From assembly GCA_944548615.1 (NCBI GenBank), contig OX155972.1, forward strand, positions 1-64,000: a stretch of DNA of 64,000 nucleotides. The letters run 5' to 3'. Shown in pieces: positions 10,714 through 61,428 of this stretch. Position numbers and translations under genes: made by a program. The DNA comes from Micropterix aruncella (Eukaryota; Arthropoda; Insecta; Lepidoptera; Micropterigidae). The notes under the pieces are model-generated. The model was not told where the DNA came from, searched no databases, and saw only the letters and a list, made by a program, of their open reading frames with translations. Each line of letters begins with the position of its first letter. Positions within the stretch are counted from its first letter, which is position 1.

Positions 10714-12265
10714 AAAACCGTTAAATCGATAAATCAATAAACCTATACAGATATTAAATCGTCTATAATTCCGTTAATATTAATCAGATTTGAAAATTAA
10801 AAGAAGCGTTAGAAGCGAAAATGCCATTTCGTAGAGATTACCAAGGCCGTCGTTCTGTCCGAACGCCGTAACGCTATAGGTTTACTCTATCACGGTCTTT
10901 TTCGAAAAATGTCATTTATTCATAACAATTTGTATGTTCAAAATGAAAGTTTATATAAAAAATTTCAAAATGTCAAAATTTCGAAAATGCCATTTCGTAG
11001 AGATTTCAAAGGCCTTCGTTCTGTCCAAACACCGTAACGCGTTTGATTTACTCTATCACATTCTTTTTCGAAAAATGTCATTTATTCATAACAATTTCTA
11101 TGTTCAAAATGAAAGTTTATATAAAAAAATTCAAAATGTCAAAATTTCGAAAATGACATTTCGTAGAGATTTCAAAGGCCTTCGTTCTGTCCGAACACCG
11201 TAACGCGTTAGGTTTACTCTATCTCGATTTATTTCGAAAAATGTGATTTTTTCATAATAATTTCCAAGTTCAAAATGAAAGTTTATATAAAAATTTTCAA
11301 AATATCAAAATTTCAAAAATGCCATTTTGTAGAGCTTAAGCGAAGTGTCGATCTCGCCAAAGACCGCAACGCGGTAGGTTTACTCTATCTCGATTTATTT
11401 CGAAAAATGTGATTTTTTCATAACAAATTCTATGTTCAAAATGAAAGTTTATATAAAAAATTTCAAAATGTCAAAATTTCGAAAATGCCATTTCGTAGAG
11501 ATTTCAAAGGCCTTCGTTCTGCCCGAACACCGTAACGCGTTTAATTTACTCTATCACGGTCTTTTTCGAAAAATGTCATTTATTCATAACAATTTCTATG
11601 TTCAAAATGAAAGTTTATATAAAAAAATTCAAAATGTCAAAATTTCTAAAATGCCATTTCGTAGAGATTACCAAGGCCGTCGTTCTGTCCGAACGCCGTA
11701 ACGCTATAGGTTAACTCTATCACGATCTTTTTCGAAAAATGTGATTTTTTCATAATAATTTCTATGTTTAAAATGAAATTTTATATACAATTTTTCAAAA
11801 TTTCAAAATTTCAAAAATGCCATTTTGTAGAGCTTAAGCGGGGTGTCGATCTCGCCAAAGACCGCAACGCGGTAGGTTTACTCTATCTCGATTTATTTCG
11901 AAAAATGTGATTTTTTCATAACAATTTCTATGTTCAAAATGAAAGTTTATATAAAAAATTTCAAAATGTCAAAATTTCGAAAATGCCATTTTGTAGAGAT
12001 TACCAAGGCCGTCGTTCTGTCCGAACGCCGTAACGCTATAGGTTTACTCTATCACGATCTTTTTCGAAAAATATGATTTTTTCATAACAATTTCTATGTT
12101 TAAAATGAAATTTTATATAAAATTTTTCAAAATGTCAAAATTTCGAAAATGCCATTTTGTAGAGCTTAAGCGGGGTGTCGATCTCGCCAAAGACCGCAAC
12201 GCGGTAGGTTTACTCTATCTCGTTCTTTTGAGAAAAATGTGATTTTTTCATAACAATTTCTATAT

Positions 12266-12336
12266 AAAATCGAAGACTATCGCGGTTGTTTGACATTATA
12301 AATAGGATAGAAAACGAATTTACCGCGTGAAATTTG
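12266..12336. mobile_element. Penelope-terminus fragment inside satellite D, copy 1
   Basis: About 71 bp (AAAATCGAAGACTATCGCGG through CCGCGTGAAATTTG) matching the terminal sequence of the Penelope-like element at 42842-45091. It interrupts a 166-bp monomer. Confidence 0.85.
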
Positions 12337-15300
12337 AAGCACAACAATTTCTATGTTCAAAATGAAAGTTTATATAAAAAATTTCAAAATGTCAAAATTT
12401 CGAAAATGCCATTTCGTAGAGATTTCAAAGGCCTTCGTTCTGTCCGAACACCGTAACGCGTTTGATTTACTCTATCACGGTCTTTTTCGAAAAATGACAT
12501 TTATTCATAACAATTTCTATGTTCAAAATGAAAGTTTGTATAAAAAATTTCAAAATGTCAAAATTTCGAAAATGCCATTTCGTAGAGATTTCAAAGGTCT
12601 TCGTTCTGCCCGAACACCGTAACGCGTTTGATTTACTCTATCTCGTTCTTTTGTGAAAAATGTGATTTTTTCATAACAATTTCTATGTTCAAAATGAAAG
12701 TTTATATAAAAAATTTCAAAATGTCAAAATTTCGAAAATGCCATTTCGTAGAGATTTCAAAGGCCTTCGTTCTGTCCGAACTCCGTAACGCGTTTTATTT
12801 ACTCTATCACGGTCTTTTTCGAAAAATGACATTTATTCATAACAATTTCTATGTTCAAAATGAAAGTTTGTATAAAAAATTTCAAAATGTCAAAATTTCG
12901 AAAATGCCATTTCGTAGAGATTTCAAAGGCCTTCGTTCTGCCCGAACACCGTAACGCGTTTAATTTACTCTATCACGGTCTTTTTCGAAAAATGTCATTT
13001 ATTCATAACAATTTCTATGTTCAAAATGAAAGTTTATATAAAAAATTTCAAAATGTCAAAATTTCGAAAATGCCATTTCGTAGAGATTTCAAAGGCCTTC
13101 GTTCTGTCCGAACTCCGTAACGCGTTTTATTTACTCTATCACGGTCTTTTTCGAAAAATGACATTTATTCATAACAATTTCTATGTTCAAAATGAAAGTT
13201 TGTATAAAAAATTTCAAAATGTCAAAATTTCGAAAATGCCATTTCGTAGAGATTTCAAAGGCCTTCGTTCTGCCCGAACACCGTAACGCGTTTAATTTAC
13301 TCTATCACGGTCTTTTTCGAAAAATGTCATTTATTCATAACAATTTCTATGTTCAAAATGAAAGTTTATATAAAAAAATTCAAAATGTCAAAATTTCGAA
13401 AATGCCATTTCGTAGAGATTACCAAGGCCGTCGTTCTGTCCGAACGCCGTAACGCTATAGGTTTACTCTATCACGATCTTTTTCGAAAAATGTGATTTTT
13501 TCATTATAATTTCTATGTTTAAAATGAAATTTTATATAAAATTTTTCAAAATGTCAAAATTTCAAAAATGCCATTTTGTAGAGCTTAAGCGGGGTGTCGA
13601 TCTCGCCAAAGACCGCAACGCGTTAGGTTTACTCTATCTCGATTTATTTCGAAAAATGTGATTTTTTCATAATAATTTCCAAGTTCAAAATGAAAGTTTA
13701 TATAAAAATTTTCAAAATATCAAAATTTCAAAAATGCCATTTTGTAGAGCTTAAGCGGGGTGTCGATCTCGCCAAAGACCGCAACGCGGTAGGTTTACTC
13801 TATCTCGATTTATTTCGAAAAATGTGATTTTTTCATAACAATTTCTATGTTCAAAATGAAAGTTTATATAAAAAATTTCAAAATGTCAAAATTTCGAAAA
13901 TGCCATTTCGTAGAGATTACCAAGGCCGTCGTTCTGTCCGAACGCCGTAACGCTGTAGGTTTACTCTATCACGATCTTTTTCGAAAAATGTGATTTTTTC
14001 ATTATAATTTCTATGTTTAAAATGAAATTTTATATAAAATTTTTCAAAATGTCAAAATTTCAAAAATGCCATTTTGTAGAGCTTAAGCGGGGTGTCGATC
14101 TCGCCAAAGACCGCAACGCGTTAGGTTTACTCTATCTCGATTTATTTCGAAAAATGTGATTTTTTCATAATAATTTCCAAGTTCAAAATGAAAGTTTATA
14201 TAAAAATTTTCAAAATATCAAAATTTCAAAAATGCCATTTTGTAGAGCTTAAGCGAAGTGTCGATCTCGCCAAAGACCGCAACGCGGTAGGTTTACTCTA
14301 TCTCGATTTATTTCGAAAAATGTGATTTTTTCATAACAAATTCTATGTTCAAAATGAAAGTTTATATAAAAAATTTCAAAATGTCAAAATTTCGAAAATG
14401 CCATTTCGTAGAGATTTCAAAGGCCTTCGTTCAGCCCGAACACCGTAACGCGTTTAATTTACTCTATCACGGTCTTTTTCGAAAAATGTCATTTATTCAT
14501 AACAATTTCTATGTTCAAAATGAAAGTTTATATAAAAAAATTCAAAATGTCAAAATTTCGAAAATGCCATTTCGTAGAGATTACCAAGGCCGTCGTTCTG
14601 TCCGAACGCCGTAACGCTATAGGTTTACTCTATCACGATCTATTTCGAAAAATGTGATTTTTTCATAATAATTTCTATGTTTAAAATGAAATTTTATATA
14701 AAATTTTTCAAAATGTCAAAATTTCAAAAATGCCATTTTGTAGAGCTTAAGCGGGGTGTCGATCTCGCCAAAGACCGCAACGCGGTAGGTTTACTCTATC
14801 TCGATTTATTTCGAAAAATGTGATTTTTTCATAACAATTTCTATGTTCAAAATGAAAGTTTATATAAAAAATTTCAAAATGTCAAAATTTCGAAAATGCC
14901 ATTTCGTAGAGATTTCAAAGGCCTTCGTTCTGTCCGAACACCGTAACGCGTTTGATTTACTCTATCTCGTTCTTTTGTGAAAAATGTGATTTTTTCATAA
15001 CAATTTCTATGTTCAAAATGAAAGTTTATATAAAAAATTTCAAAATGTCAAAATTTCGAAAATGCCATTTTGTAGAGATTACCAAGGCCGTCGTTCTGTC
15101 CGAACGCCGTAACGCTATAGGTTTACTCTATCACGATCTTTTTCGAAAAATATGATTTTTTCATAACAATTTCTATGTTTAAAATGAAATTTTATATAAA
15201 ATTTTTCAAAATGTCAAAATTTCGAAAATGCCATTTTGTAGAGCTTAAGCGGGGTGTCGATCTCGCCAAAGACCGCAACGCGGTAGGTTTACTCTATCTC

Positions 15301-15344
15301 GTTCTTTTGTGAAAAATGTGATTTTTTCATAACAATTTCTATAT

Positions 15345-15415
15345 AAAATCGAAGACTATCGCGGTTGTTTGACATTATAAATAGGATAGAAAACGAATTT
15401 ACCGCGTGAAATTTG
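15345..15415. mobile_element. Penelope-terminus fragment inside satellite D, copy 2
   Basis: Same fragment as at 12266-12336, exactly 3079 bp further on and in the same monomer context. It was therefore duplicated with the satellite block rather than inserted twice. Confidence 0.85.
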
Positions 15416-18400
15416 AAGCACAACAATTTCTATGTTCAAAATGAAAGTTTATATAAAAAATTTCAAAATGTCAAAATTTCGAAAATGCCATTTCGTAGAG
15501 ATTTCAAAGGCCTTCGTTCTGTCCGAACACCGTAACGCGTTTGATTTACTCTATCACGGTCTTTTTCGAAAAATGACATTTATTCATAACAATTTCTATG
15601 TTCAAAATGAAAGTTTGTATAAAAAATTTCAAAATGTCAAAATTTCGAAAATGCCATTTCGTAGAGATTTCAAAGGTCTTCGTTCTGCCCGAACACCGTA
15701 ACGCGTTTGATTTACTCTATCTCGTTCTTTTGTGAAAAATGTGATTTTTTCATAACAATTTCTATGTTCAAAATGAAAGTTTATATAAAAAATTTCAAAA
15801 TGTCAAAATTTCGAAAATGCCATTTCGTAGAGATTTCAAAGGCCTTCGTTCTGTCCGAACTCCGTAACGCGTTTTATTTACTCTATCACGGTCTTTTTCG
15901 AAAAATGACATTTATTCATAACAATTTCTATGTTCAAAATGAAAGTTTGTATAAAAAATTTCAAAATGTCAAAATTTCGAAAATGCCATTTCGTAGAGAT
16001 TTCAAAGGCCTTCGTTCTGCCCGAACACCGTAACGCGTTTAATTTACTCTATCACGGTCTTTTTCGAAAAATGTCATTTATTCATAACAATTTCTATGTT
16101 CAAAATGAAAGTTTATATAAAAAATTTCAAAATGTCAAAATTTCGAAAATGCCATTTCGTAGAGATTTCAAAGGCCTTCGTTCTGTCCGAACTCCGTAAC
16201 GCGTTTTATTTACTCTATCACGGTCTTTTTCGAAAAATGACATTTATTCATAACAATTTCTATGTTCAAAATGAAAGTTTGTATAAAAAATTTCAAAATG
16301 TCAAAATTTCGAAAATGCCATTTCGTAGAGATTTCAAAGGCCTTCGTTCTGCCCGAACACCGTAACGCGTTTAATTTACTCTATCACGGTCTTTTTCGAA
16401 AAATGTCATTTATTCATAACAATTTCTATGTTCAAAATGAAAGTTTATATAAAAAAATTCAAAATGTCAAAATTTCGAAAATGCCATTTCGTAGAGATTA
16501 CCAAGGCCGTCGTTCTGTCCGAACGCCGTAACGCTATAGGTTTACTCTATCACGATCTTTTTCGAAAAATGTGATTTTTTCATTATAATTTCTATGTTTA
16601 AAATGAAATTTTATATAAAATTTTTCAAAATGTCAAAATTTCAAAAATGCCATTTTGTAGAGCTTAAGCGGGGTGTCGATCTCGCCAAAGACCGCAACGC
16701 GTTAGGTTTACTCTATCTCGATTTATTTCGAAAAATGTGATTTTTTCATAATAATTTCCAAGTTCAAAATGAAAGTTTATATAAAAATTTTCAAAATATC
16801 AAAATTTCAAAAATGCCATTTTGTAGAGCTTAAGCGGGGTGTCGATCTCGCCAAAGACCGCAACGCGGTAGGTTTACTCTATCTCGATTTATTTCGAAAA
16901 ATGTGATTTTTTCATAACAATTTCTATGTTCAAAATGAAAGTTTATATAAAAAATTTCAAAATGTCAAAATTTCGAAAATGCCATTTCGTAGAGCTTAAG
17001 CGGGGTGTCGATCTCGCCATAGACCGCAACGCGGTAGGTTTACTTTATCTCGATTTATTTCGAAAAATGTGATTTTTTCATAACAATTTCTATGTTCAAA
17101 ATGAAAGTTTATATAAAAAATTTCAAAATGTCAAAATTTCGAAAATGCCATTTCGTAGAGATTTCAAAGGCCTTCGTTCTGTACGAACACCGTAACGCGT
17201 TTAATTTACTCTATCTCGTTCTTTTGTGAAAAATGTGATTTTTTCATAACAATTTCTATGTTCAAAATGAAAGTTTATATAAAAAATTTCAAAATGTCAA
17301 AATTTCGAAAATGCCATTTCGTAGAGATTTCAAAGGCCTTCGTTCTGCCCGAACACCGTAACGCGTTTAATTTACTCTATCACGGTCTTTTTCGAAAAAT
17401 GACATTTATTCATAACAATTTCTATGTTCAAAATGAAAGTTTATATAAAAAATTTCAAAATGTCAAAATTTCGAAAATGCCATTTCGTAGAGATTTCAAA
17501 GGCCTTCGTTCTGTCCGAACTCCGTAACGCGTTTCATTTACTCTATCACGGTCTTTTTCGAAAAATGACATTTATTCATAACAATTTCTATGTTCAAAAT
17601 GAAAGTTTGTATAAAAAATTTCAAAATATCAAAATTTCGAAAATGCCATTTCGTAGAGATTTTAAAGGCCTTCGTTCTGCCCGAACACCGTAACGCGTTT
17701 AATTTACTCTATCACGGTCTTTTTCGAAAAATGTCATTTATTCATAACAATTTCTATGTTCAAAATGAAAGTTTGTATAAAAAATTTCAAAATGTCAAAA
17801 TTTCGAAAATGCCATTTCGTAGAGATTACCAAGGCCGTCGTTCTGTCCGAAAGCCGTAACGCTATAGGTTTACTCTATCACGATCTTTTTCGAAAAATGT
17901 GATTTTTTCATAATAATTTCTATGTTTAAAATGAAATTTTATATAAAATTTTTCAAAATGTCAAAATTTCAAAATTGCCGTTTTGTAGAGCTTAAGCGGG
18001 GTGTCGATCTCGCCAAAGACCGCAACGCGGTAGGTTTACTCTATCTCGATTTATTTCGAAAAATGTGATTTTTTCATAACAATTTCTATGTTCAAAATGA
18101 AAGTTTATATAAAAAATTTCAAAATGTCAACATTTCGAAAATGCCATTTCGTAGAGATTTCAAAGGCCTTCGTTCTGTCCGAACACCGTAACGCGTTTGA
18201 TTTACTCTATCTCGTTCTTTTGTGAAAAATGTGATTTTTTCATAACAATTTCTATGTTCAAAATGAAAGTTTATATAAAAAATTTCAAAATGTCAAAATT
18301 TCGAAAATGCCATTTTGTAGAGATTACCAAGGCCGTCGTTCTGTCCGAACGCCGTAACGCTATAGGTTTACTCTATCACGATCTTTTTCGAAAAATGAGA

Positions 18401-18651
18401 TTTTTTCATAACAATTTCTATGTTTAAAATGAAATTTTATATAAAATTTTTCAAAATGTCAAAATTTCGAAAATGCCATTTTGTAGAGCTTAAGCGGGGT
18501 GTCGATCTCGCCAAAGACCGCAACGCGGTAGGTTTACTCTATCTCGTTCTTTTGTGAAAAATGTGATTTTTTCATAACAATTTCTATGTTCAAAATGAAA
18601 GTTTATATAAAAAATTTCAAAATGTCAAAATTTCGAAAATGCCATTTTGTA

Positions 18652-20640
18652 GAGCCATCTTCTGGGAGTACATTCGCAGTCAGCGCGCAACCTCTGGAGT
18701 GCCCCTGAAAGTGACGTATGATGGGGTTGATTACTCTGGTGCCGGTGCCGCTGACGCTTTTGCAGATTACTTCTCATCTGTTTTTATTCAGAACGCGGTG
18801 ACCTTAGATGCCACCCGCGTTCAATCCAGTGTAGAGCCGTGCGATGCGTACGCTTCCTGCATCAACATTCGCACAATATCGCACAAAGATATTCAATTTA
18901 GCCTTAAAAAATTGAAATCTTTGCGTACTATCGGCCCCGATGGAGTTCCACCATACATTGTCAAAGCGTGTGCAGATTATTTTATAAAGCCTCTCACACA
19001 TATTTTCTATCGTTCCTTGGAATCTGCCACGTACCCCAGTATGTGGAAGATTTCTAGGGTCGCACCCGTTCATAAAAGTGGCAACAAGGGCAAAGTGGAT
19101 AATTACAGGCCTATAGCGGTGTTATCCGTCTTCCCTAAACTATTTGAGACAATACTCCACCGGGATATTTACACCCAAGTGTGTGGAAGGCTGTCGGACG
19201 CCCAGCACGGGTTTCGCCCCAATCGGTCCACCACCACCAACCTTTCCGTCTTTACTTATTATGTGGCAAATGAACTGGACACTAAACCAGGAAGCCAGGT
19301 AGATGTGGTGTATCTGGATTTCAAAAAGGCTTTCGACAGAGTGGACAATGATGTCTTACTCAAAGTACTAGCTGCTACAGGTTTTTCGAGTAATCTGCTG
19401 AGTTTTTTTGCTGATTACTTGAGAGATAGGCAGCAGTATGTGAAACTTGGACTTTTTGATTCTAAGGTGTACCACACCTGTTCTGGCGTGAGTCAGGGAT
19501 CAAACCTCGGCCCTTTGCTGTTCAATCTCTTTGTTAACGATCTAAGTAAAGTAATCGTGTCAGCAAAATGTTTAATGTTTGCCGACGATATAAAATTGTA
19601 CATGTCCACTGGAACTGCTGAGGCCTGCAAGCTTTTCCAGCGTGATATTGATGCCGTCTGGGCTTGGAGCCAGAATAAAAATCTCTCATTCAATATATCC
19701 AAATGTTCAGTGATGACATATACTAGATCGACCGCACCTCTGATTTATGATTACTCCATCACTGATGAGGTGCTAACTAGGGTTGAGAAGGTAAAGGATC
19801 TAGGAGTTCTCTTTGATTCCCAGCTTACGTTCAAGGAGCACATTGCTAATTTGTCTAAGTCCTCTTTTAAGCTACTAGGGTTTGTTATTCGCAACCTAAA
19901 GCATTTTCACAATGTACGGGTTATGCATAATTGTATAATTCAATTGTGAGAAGCAGATTGGAAACGAATGCAGTTATATGGAATCCACATCAGGATCATT
20001 ATATCACTATGTTGGAAAAAATTCAAAAATGTTTCTTACGATTTATATATTTTAAGCAGTACGGATATTATCCGTACTTATACCCTACTAGTTTCCTACT
20101 AGGCATGGTGGGCTATAACTCTCTTAAGTTGCGTAGAGAAATGCTCGCCATGGCCTACGTTTTCAAGCTGATTAGGGGAAGAGTTGATAATCCTAGCATG
20201 CTAGCGAAGGTTTGTCTCTTTGTCCCGGACAATTATAATCGATCTCGCACTCATAATCTATTTGCGGAGCCGTCATCGCGCACCAACCTAAGTCGATGGA
20301 GTCTGCTTACACGAGCTTTGCGGCACATAAATGCGCTATGTTCGACAGCGCCAGACTTTGATATTTTTACAGCGAGCCCGTATCTCTTCAAGGTGTGGGC
20401 ATTGCGCTACTTGTTTACGGCTGAATAATATAAACTGTTTTCACTCTTATGTACTGTAAGTTTGTAAGTTTGTAAGTTTTTCTATTCTTAATGCCGGTAT
20501 TTGTATTTAACGCTTATTTAAACATGTTATTATGTACTTGTAAGAATTCTATTTTTTTTTTTTACATTTATGTGTATATTGCATATCAACGGATTGGTAG
20601 AAACTGTAATGTTGATTTGTTATGAAATAAATAAATAAAT
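18652..20640 (+). pseudogene. 5'-truncated Jockey/CR1-like LINE reverse transcriptase
   Basis: Open frame from the satellite junction (about 18655) to 19949, then a one-base frameshift and continuation to about 20428. The reading covers the end of the linker, a reverse transcriptase domain with GPDGVP, DFKKAFDRVD and the FADD catalytic box (19578-19589), then the thumb and C-terminal domain (YNSIVRSRLE). Comparison with the related minus-strand copy at 55759-58592 shows that a base is missing near 19930. The endonuclease is absent (5' truncation). The 3' end has an (AAAT)n tail at about 20620-20640 that runs straight into 119-bp satellite. Inactive as it stands. Confidence 0.9.
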
Positions 20641-22598
20641 ACCAAATTTCACGCCTCTACGGTTGACCGTTGAGGAGTTCCCTCGTCGGGAGCCAACCCT
20701 GGGTGCAGCAGCCATGTCATGGTGGAACTTAGTAATTGCCATCATAATGGAATGCCGATACCAAATTTCACGTCTCTACGGTTGACCGTTGAGGAGTTCC
20801 CTCGTCGGGAGCCAACCCTGGGTGCAGCAGCCATGTCTTGGTGGAACTTAGTAATTGCCATCATAATGGAATGCCTATACCAAATTTCACGTCTCTACGG
20901 TTGACCGTTGAGGAGTTCCCTCGTCGGGAGCCAACCCTGGGTGCAGCAGACATGTCATGGTGGAACTTAGTAATTGCCATCATAATGGAATGCCTATACC
21001 AAATTTCACGTCTCTACGGTTGACCGTTGAGGAGTTCCCTCGTCGGGAGCCAACCCTGGGTGCAGCAGCCATGTCATGGTGGAACTTAGTAATTGCCATC
21101 ATAATGGAATGCCTATACCAAATTTCACGTCTCTACGGTTGACCGTTGAGGAGTTCCCTCGTCGGGAGCCAACCCTGGGTGCAGCAGCGATGTCATGGTG
21201 GAACTTAGAAATTACCTTCATAATGGAATGCCTATACCAAATTTCACGTCTCTACGGTTGACCGTTGAGGAGTTCCCTCGTCGGGAGCCAACCCTGGGTG
21301 CAGCAGCCATGTCATGGTGGAACTTAGTAATTGACATCATAATGGAATGCCTATACCAAATTTCACGTCTCTACGGTTGACCGTTGAGGAGTTCCCTCGT
21401 CGGGAGCCAACCCTGGGTGCAGCAGCCATGTCATGGTGGAACTTAGTAATTGCCATCATAATGGAATGCCTATACCAAATTTCACGTCTCTACGGTTGAC
21501 CGTTGAGGAGTTCCCTCGTCGGGAGCCAACCCTGGGTGCAGCAGCCATGTCATGGTGGAACTTAGTAATTGCCATCATAATGGAATGCCTATACCAAATT
21601 TCACGTCTCTACGGTTGACCGTTGAGGAGTTCCCTCGTCGGGAGCCAACCCTGGGTGCAGCAGGCATGTCATGGTGGAACTTAGTAATTGCCATCATAAT
21701 GGAATGCCTATACCAAATTTCACGTCTCTACGGTTGACCGTTGAGGAGTTCCCTCGTCGGGAGCCAACCCTGGGTGCAGCAGCCATGTCATGGTGGAACT
21801 TAGTAATTGCCATCATAATGGAATGCCTATACCAAATTTCACGTCTCTACGGTTGACCGTTGAGGAGTTCCCTCGTCGGGAGCCAACCCTGGGTGCAGCA
21901 GCCATGTCATGGTGGAACTTAGTAATTGCCATCATAATGGAATGCCTATACCAAATTTCACGTCTCTACGGTTGACCGTTGAGGAGTTCCCTCGTCGGGA
22001 GCCAACCCTGGGTGCAGCAGGCATGTCATGGTGGAACTTAGTAATTGCCATCATAATGGAATGCCTATACCAAATTTCACGTCTCTACGGTTGACCGTTG
22101 AGGAGTTCCCTCGTCGGGAGCCAACCCTGGGTGCAGCAGGCATGTCATGGTGGAACTTAGTAATTGCCATCATAATTGAATGCCTATACCAAATTTCACG
22201 TCTCTACGGTTGACCGTTGAGGAGTTCCCTCGTCGGGAGCCAACCCTGGGTGCAGCAGGCATGTCATGGTGGAACTTAGTAATTGCCATCATAATGGAAT
22301 GCCTATACCAAATTTCACGTCTCTACGGTTGACCGTTGAGGAGTTCCCTCGTCGGGAGCCAACCCTGGGTGCAGCAGCCATGTCATGGTGGAACTTAGTA
22401 ATTGCCATCATAATGGAATGCCTATACCAAATTTCACGTCTCTACGGTTGACCGTTGAGGAGTTCCCTCGTCGGGAGCCAACCCTGGGTGCAGCAGCCAT
22501 GTCATGGTGGAACTTAGTAATTGCCATCATAATGGAATGCCTATACCAAATTTCACGTCTCTACGGTTGACCGTTGAGGAGTTCCCTCGTCGGGAGCC
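20640..22598. repeat. 119-bp tandem satellite, array 5 (about 16.5 copies)
   Basis: Same 119-bp monomer but visibly more diverged than arrays 2-4: substitutions such as GCAGGCATG for GCAGCCATG in several monomers, TTGACATC near 21330 and AAATTACCTTC near 21210. It begins right after the LINE tail and ends at CGGGAGCC before unique sequence. Confidence 0.97.
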
Positions 22599-22780
22599 CC
22601 AGGGTCCACCAGGATTCAATGGTTTTTTTAAATAATACCTGTTATTTTTAAAGGCAGATTGAAATAAAAAACATTTTAAACATTGTTCTTCATGTCATTA
22701 TGATTGAAAAGAATAGTCCTTACATTATTAAGATTTAAAATACTCTGTTTTAATGGTACTTGAATATTTCCTTGCATTCT

Positions 22781-60516
<37,736 letters not shown>

Positions 60517-60547
60517 CTGGAAGCAAATCACGATAAAAATAAAAATA

Positions 60548-61345
60548 AAATACAAACGGAGCTGCCATGGAATTCACCGACCGAAGTCGGGCCCATCATA
60601 TAGTGTTATTACACTTCTGGGGGGTGAGCAGTGGATTCCGGACTAACGACCGGCTGTGGTAGGTTTAGGACAGCTGTATTGCCACATGTGAGCGTCCACC
60701 TTACCACCCATTCACTCCCCCTTCGAAGCCATAGAATTTGAGATGCGGAAATCGAGATTTTAGATAATTTTTCTAAGAAGGAGTTGATTATTTTCCTGGA
60801 GAGACCAAGATCTCCTGGGCAGGCCACGAGCGCCAACTTCCACCGCGTGAAGGTGAACAGTGAAGCCGTTCCTGGTGACGGCATTTGCGAGATCATGGTA
60901 TTTATTTAATTTGTACTCGTGGTCTTTTGGGATATTTGATTCCCATGGAACAGTTAATTCTACGATAAAGGCCATCTTCCGAGATAGAGAGTAAAGACTT
61001 ATATCTGGACGCAGGGCTGTGCATCCGAGACTTTCAGGGAATTTATACTGCTTAGAGACCGAATCGACCTCCAGAATCCAATCTGAAGCTTTCTCGATTA
61101 TTGAGAAAGGTTTTGTAGTGAAATGTTTTTTGCCTTTACAACCATCCCGCACAAACTGTATTGGGGGTTTGGCGGGTACTGTCAAACCCTTGTTGGCATG
61201 AGCCACTGAGAGGCTAATTACCTCGCAAATAACAGCAAGGACTTTGTCGTGGCAGTAAGTGTACCGTCCTTGATCTGAGGCCACCTTGCAGCCAGCTAGA
61301 ATATACCTGGCTGTGCAAGGGGTATTGCTACAAAGAGGGCATGAA
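60548..61345 (-). pseudogene. R2-superfamily LINE 3' fragment
   Basis: 5'-truncated copy of the family at 32226-34870, starting near the knuckle (LCSNTPCTARYILAGC-like, frame open from 61284). It continues through GRYTYCHDKVLAVI, RPDISLYSLSRKM and VELTVPWE to GARGLPRRS, with a small deletion near 60810, then the 3' UTR. It contains an insertion (SIIEKASDWI) absent from the 32460 copy. It lies 30 bp from the exon 1 acceptor. Confidence 0.85.
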
Positions 61346-61428
61346 CCATAATAATGGTCATTAGTATGAAATGAAATCTGGCTAAATCAAAGTTGTTTAA
61401 TCTTCCTTGTTTCGCTATTCGTCAAGTA

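Larger units (their letters stand above)
10186..10814 (-). repeat. promoter/first-exon module, copy 4 (upstream end truncated)
   Basis: Fourth copy. It matches copies 2 and 3 up to AAAAGAAGCGTTAGA and then jumps directly into a 166-bp monomer (GCGAAAATGCC). It therefore lacks about 100 bp at the end that is upstream on the minus strand. X-boxes, ATG exon and donor are retained. Confidence 0.85.
10815..18651. repeat. 166-bp tandem satellite, array D (about 47 monomers) with higher-order structure
   Basis: Longest 166-bp array. Monomer subtypes are arranged in a higher-order pattern: a block from roughly 11910 to 13915 recurs at roughly 14989 to 16994, offset 3079 bp. A further partial copy of the 14952-15325 segment lies at 18197-18570, offset 3245 bp (one extra monomer). 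A variant marker CTCGTTCTTTTGTGAAAAATG occurs near 12640, 14965, 15720, 17215, 18207 and 18540. The array ends inside a monomer at a LINE junction. Confidence 0.93.

Noticed and set aside
1..22598. Dozens of open frames of 60-108 codons in the satellite arrays
   Set aside because: They recur at exactly 119 or 166 bp and overlap each other, as expected for stop-free tandem monomers. There is no codon-level conservation or start context to support genes.
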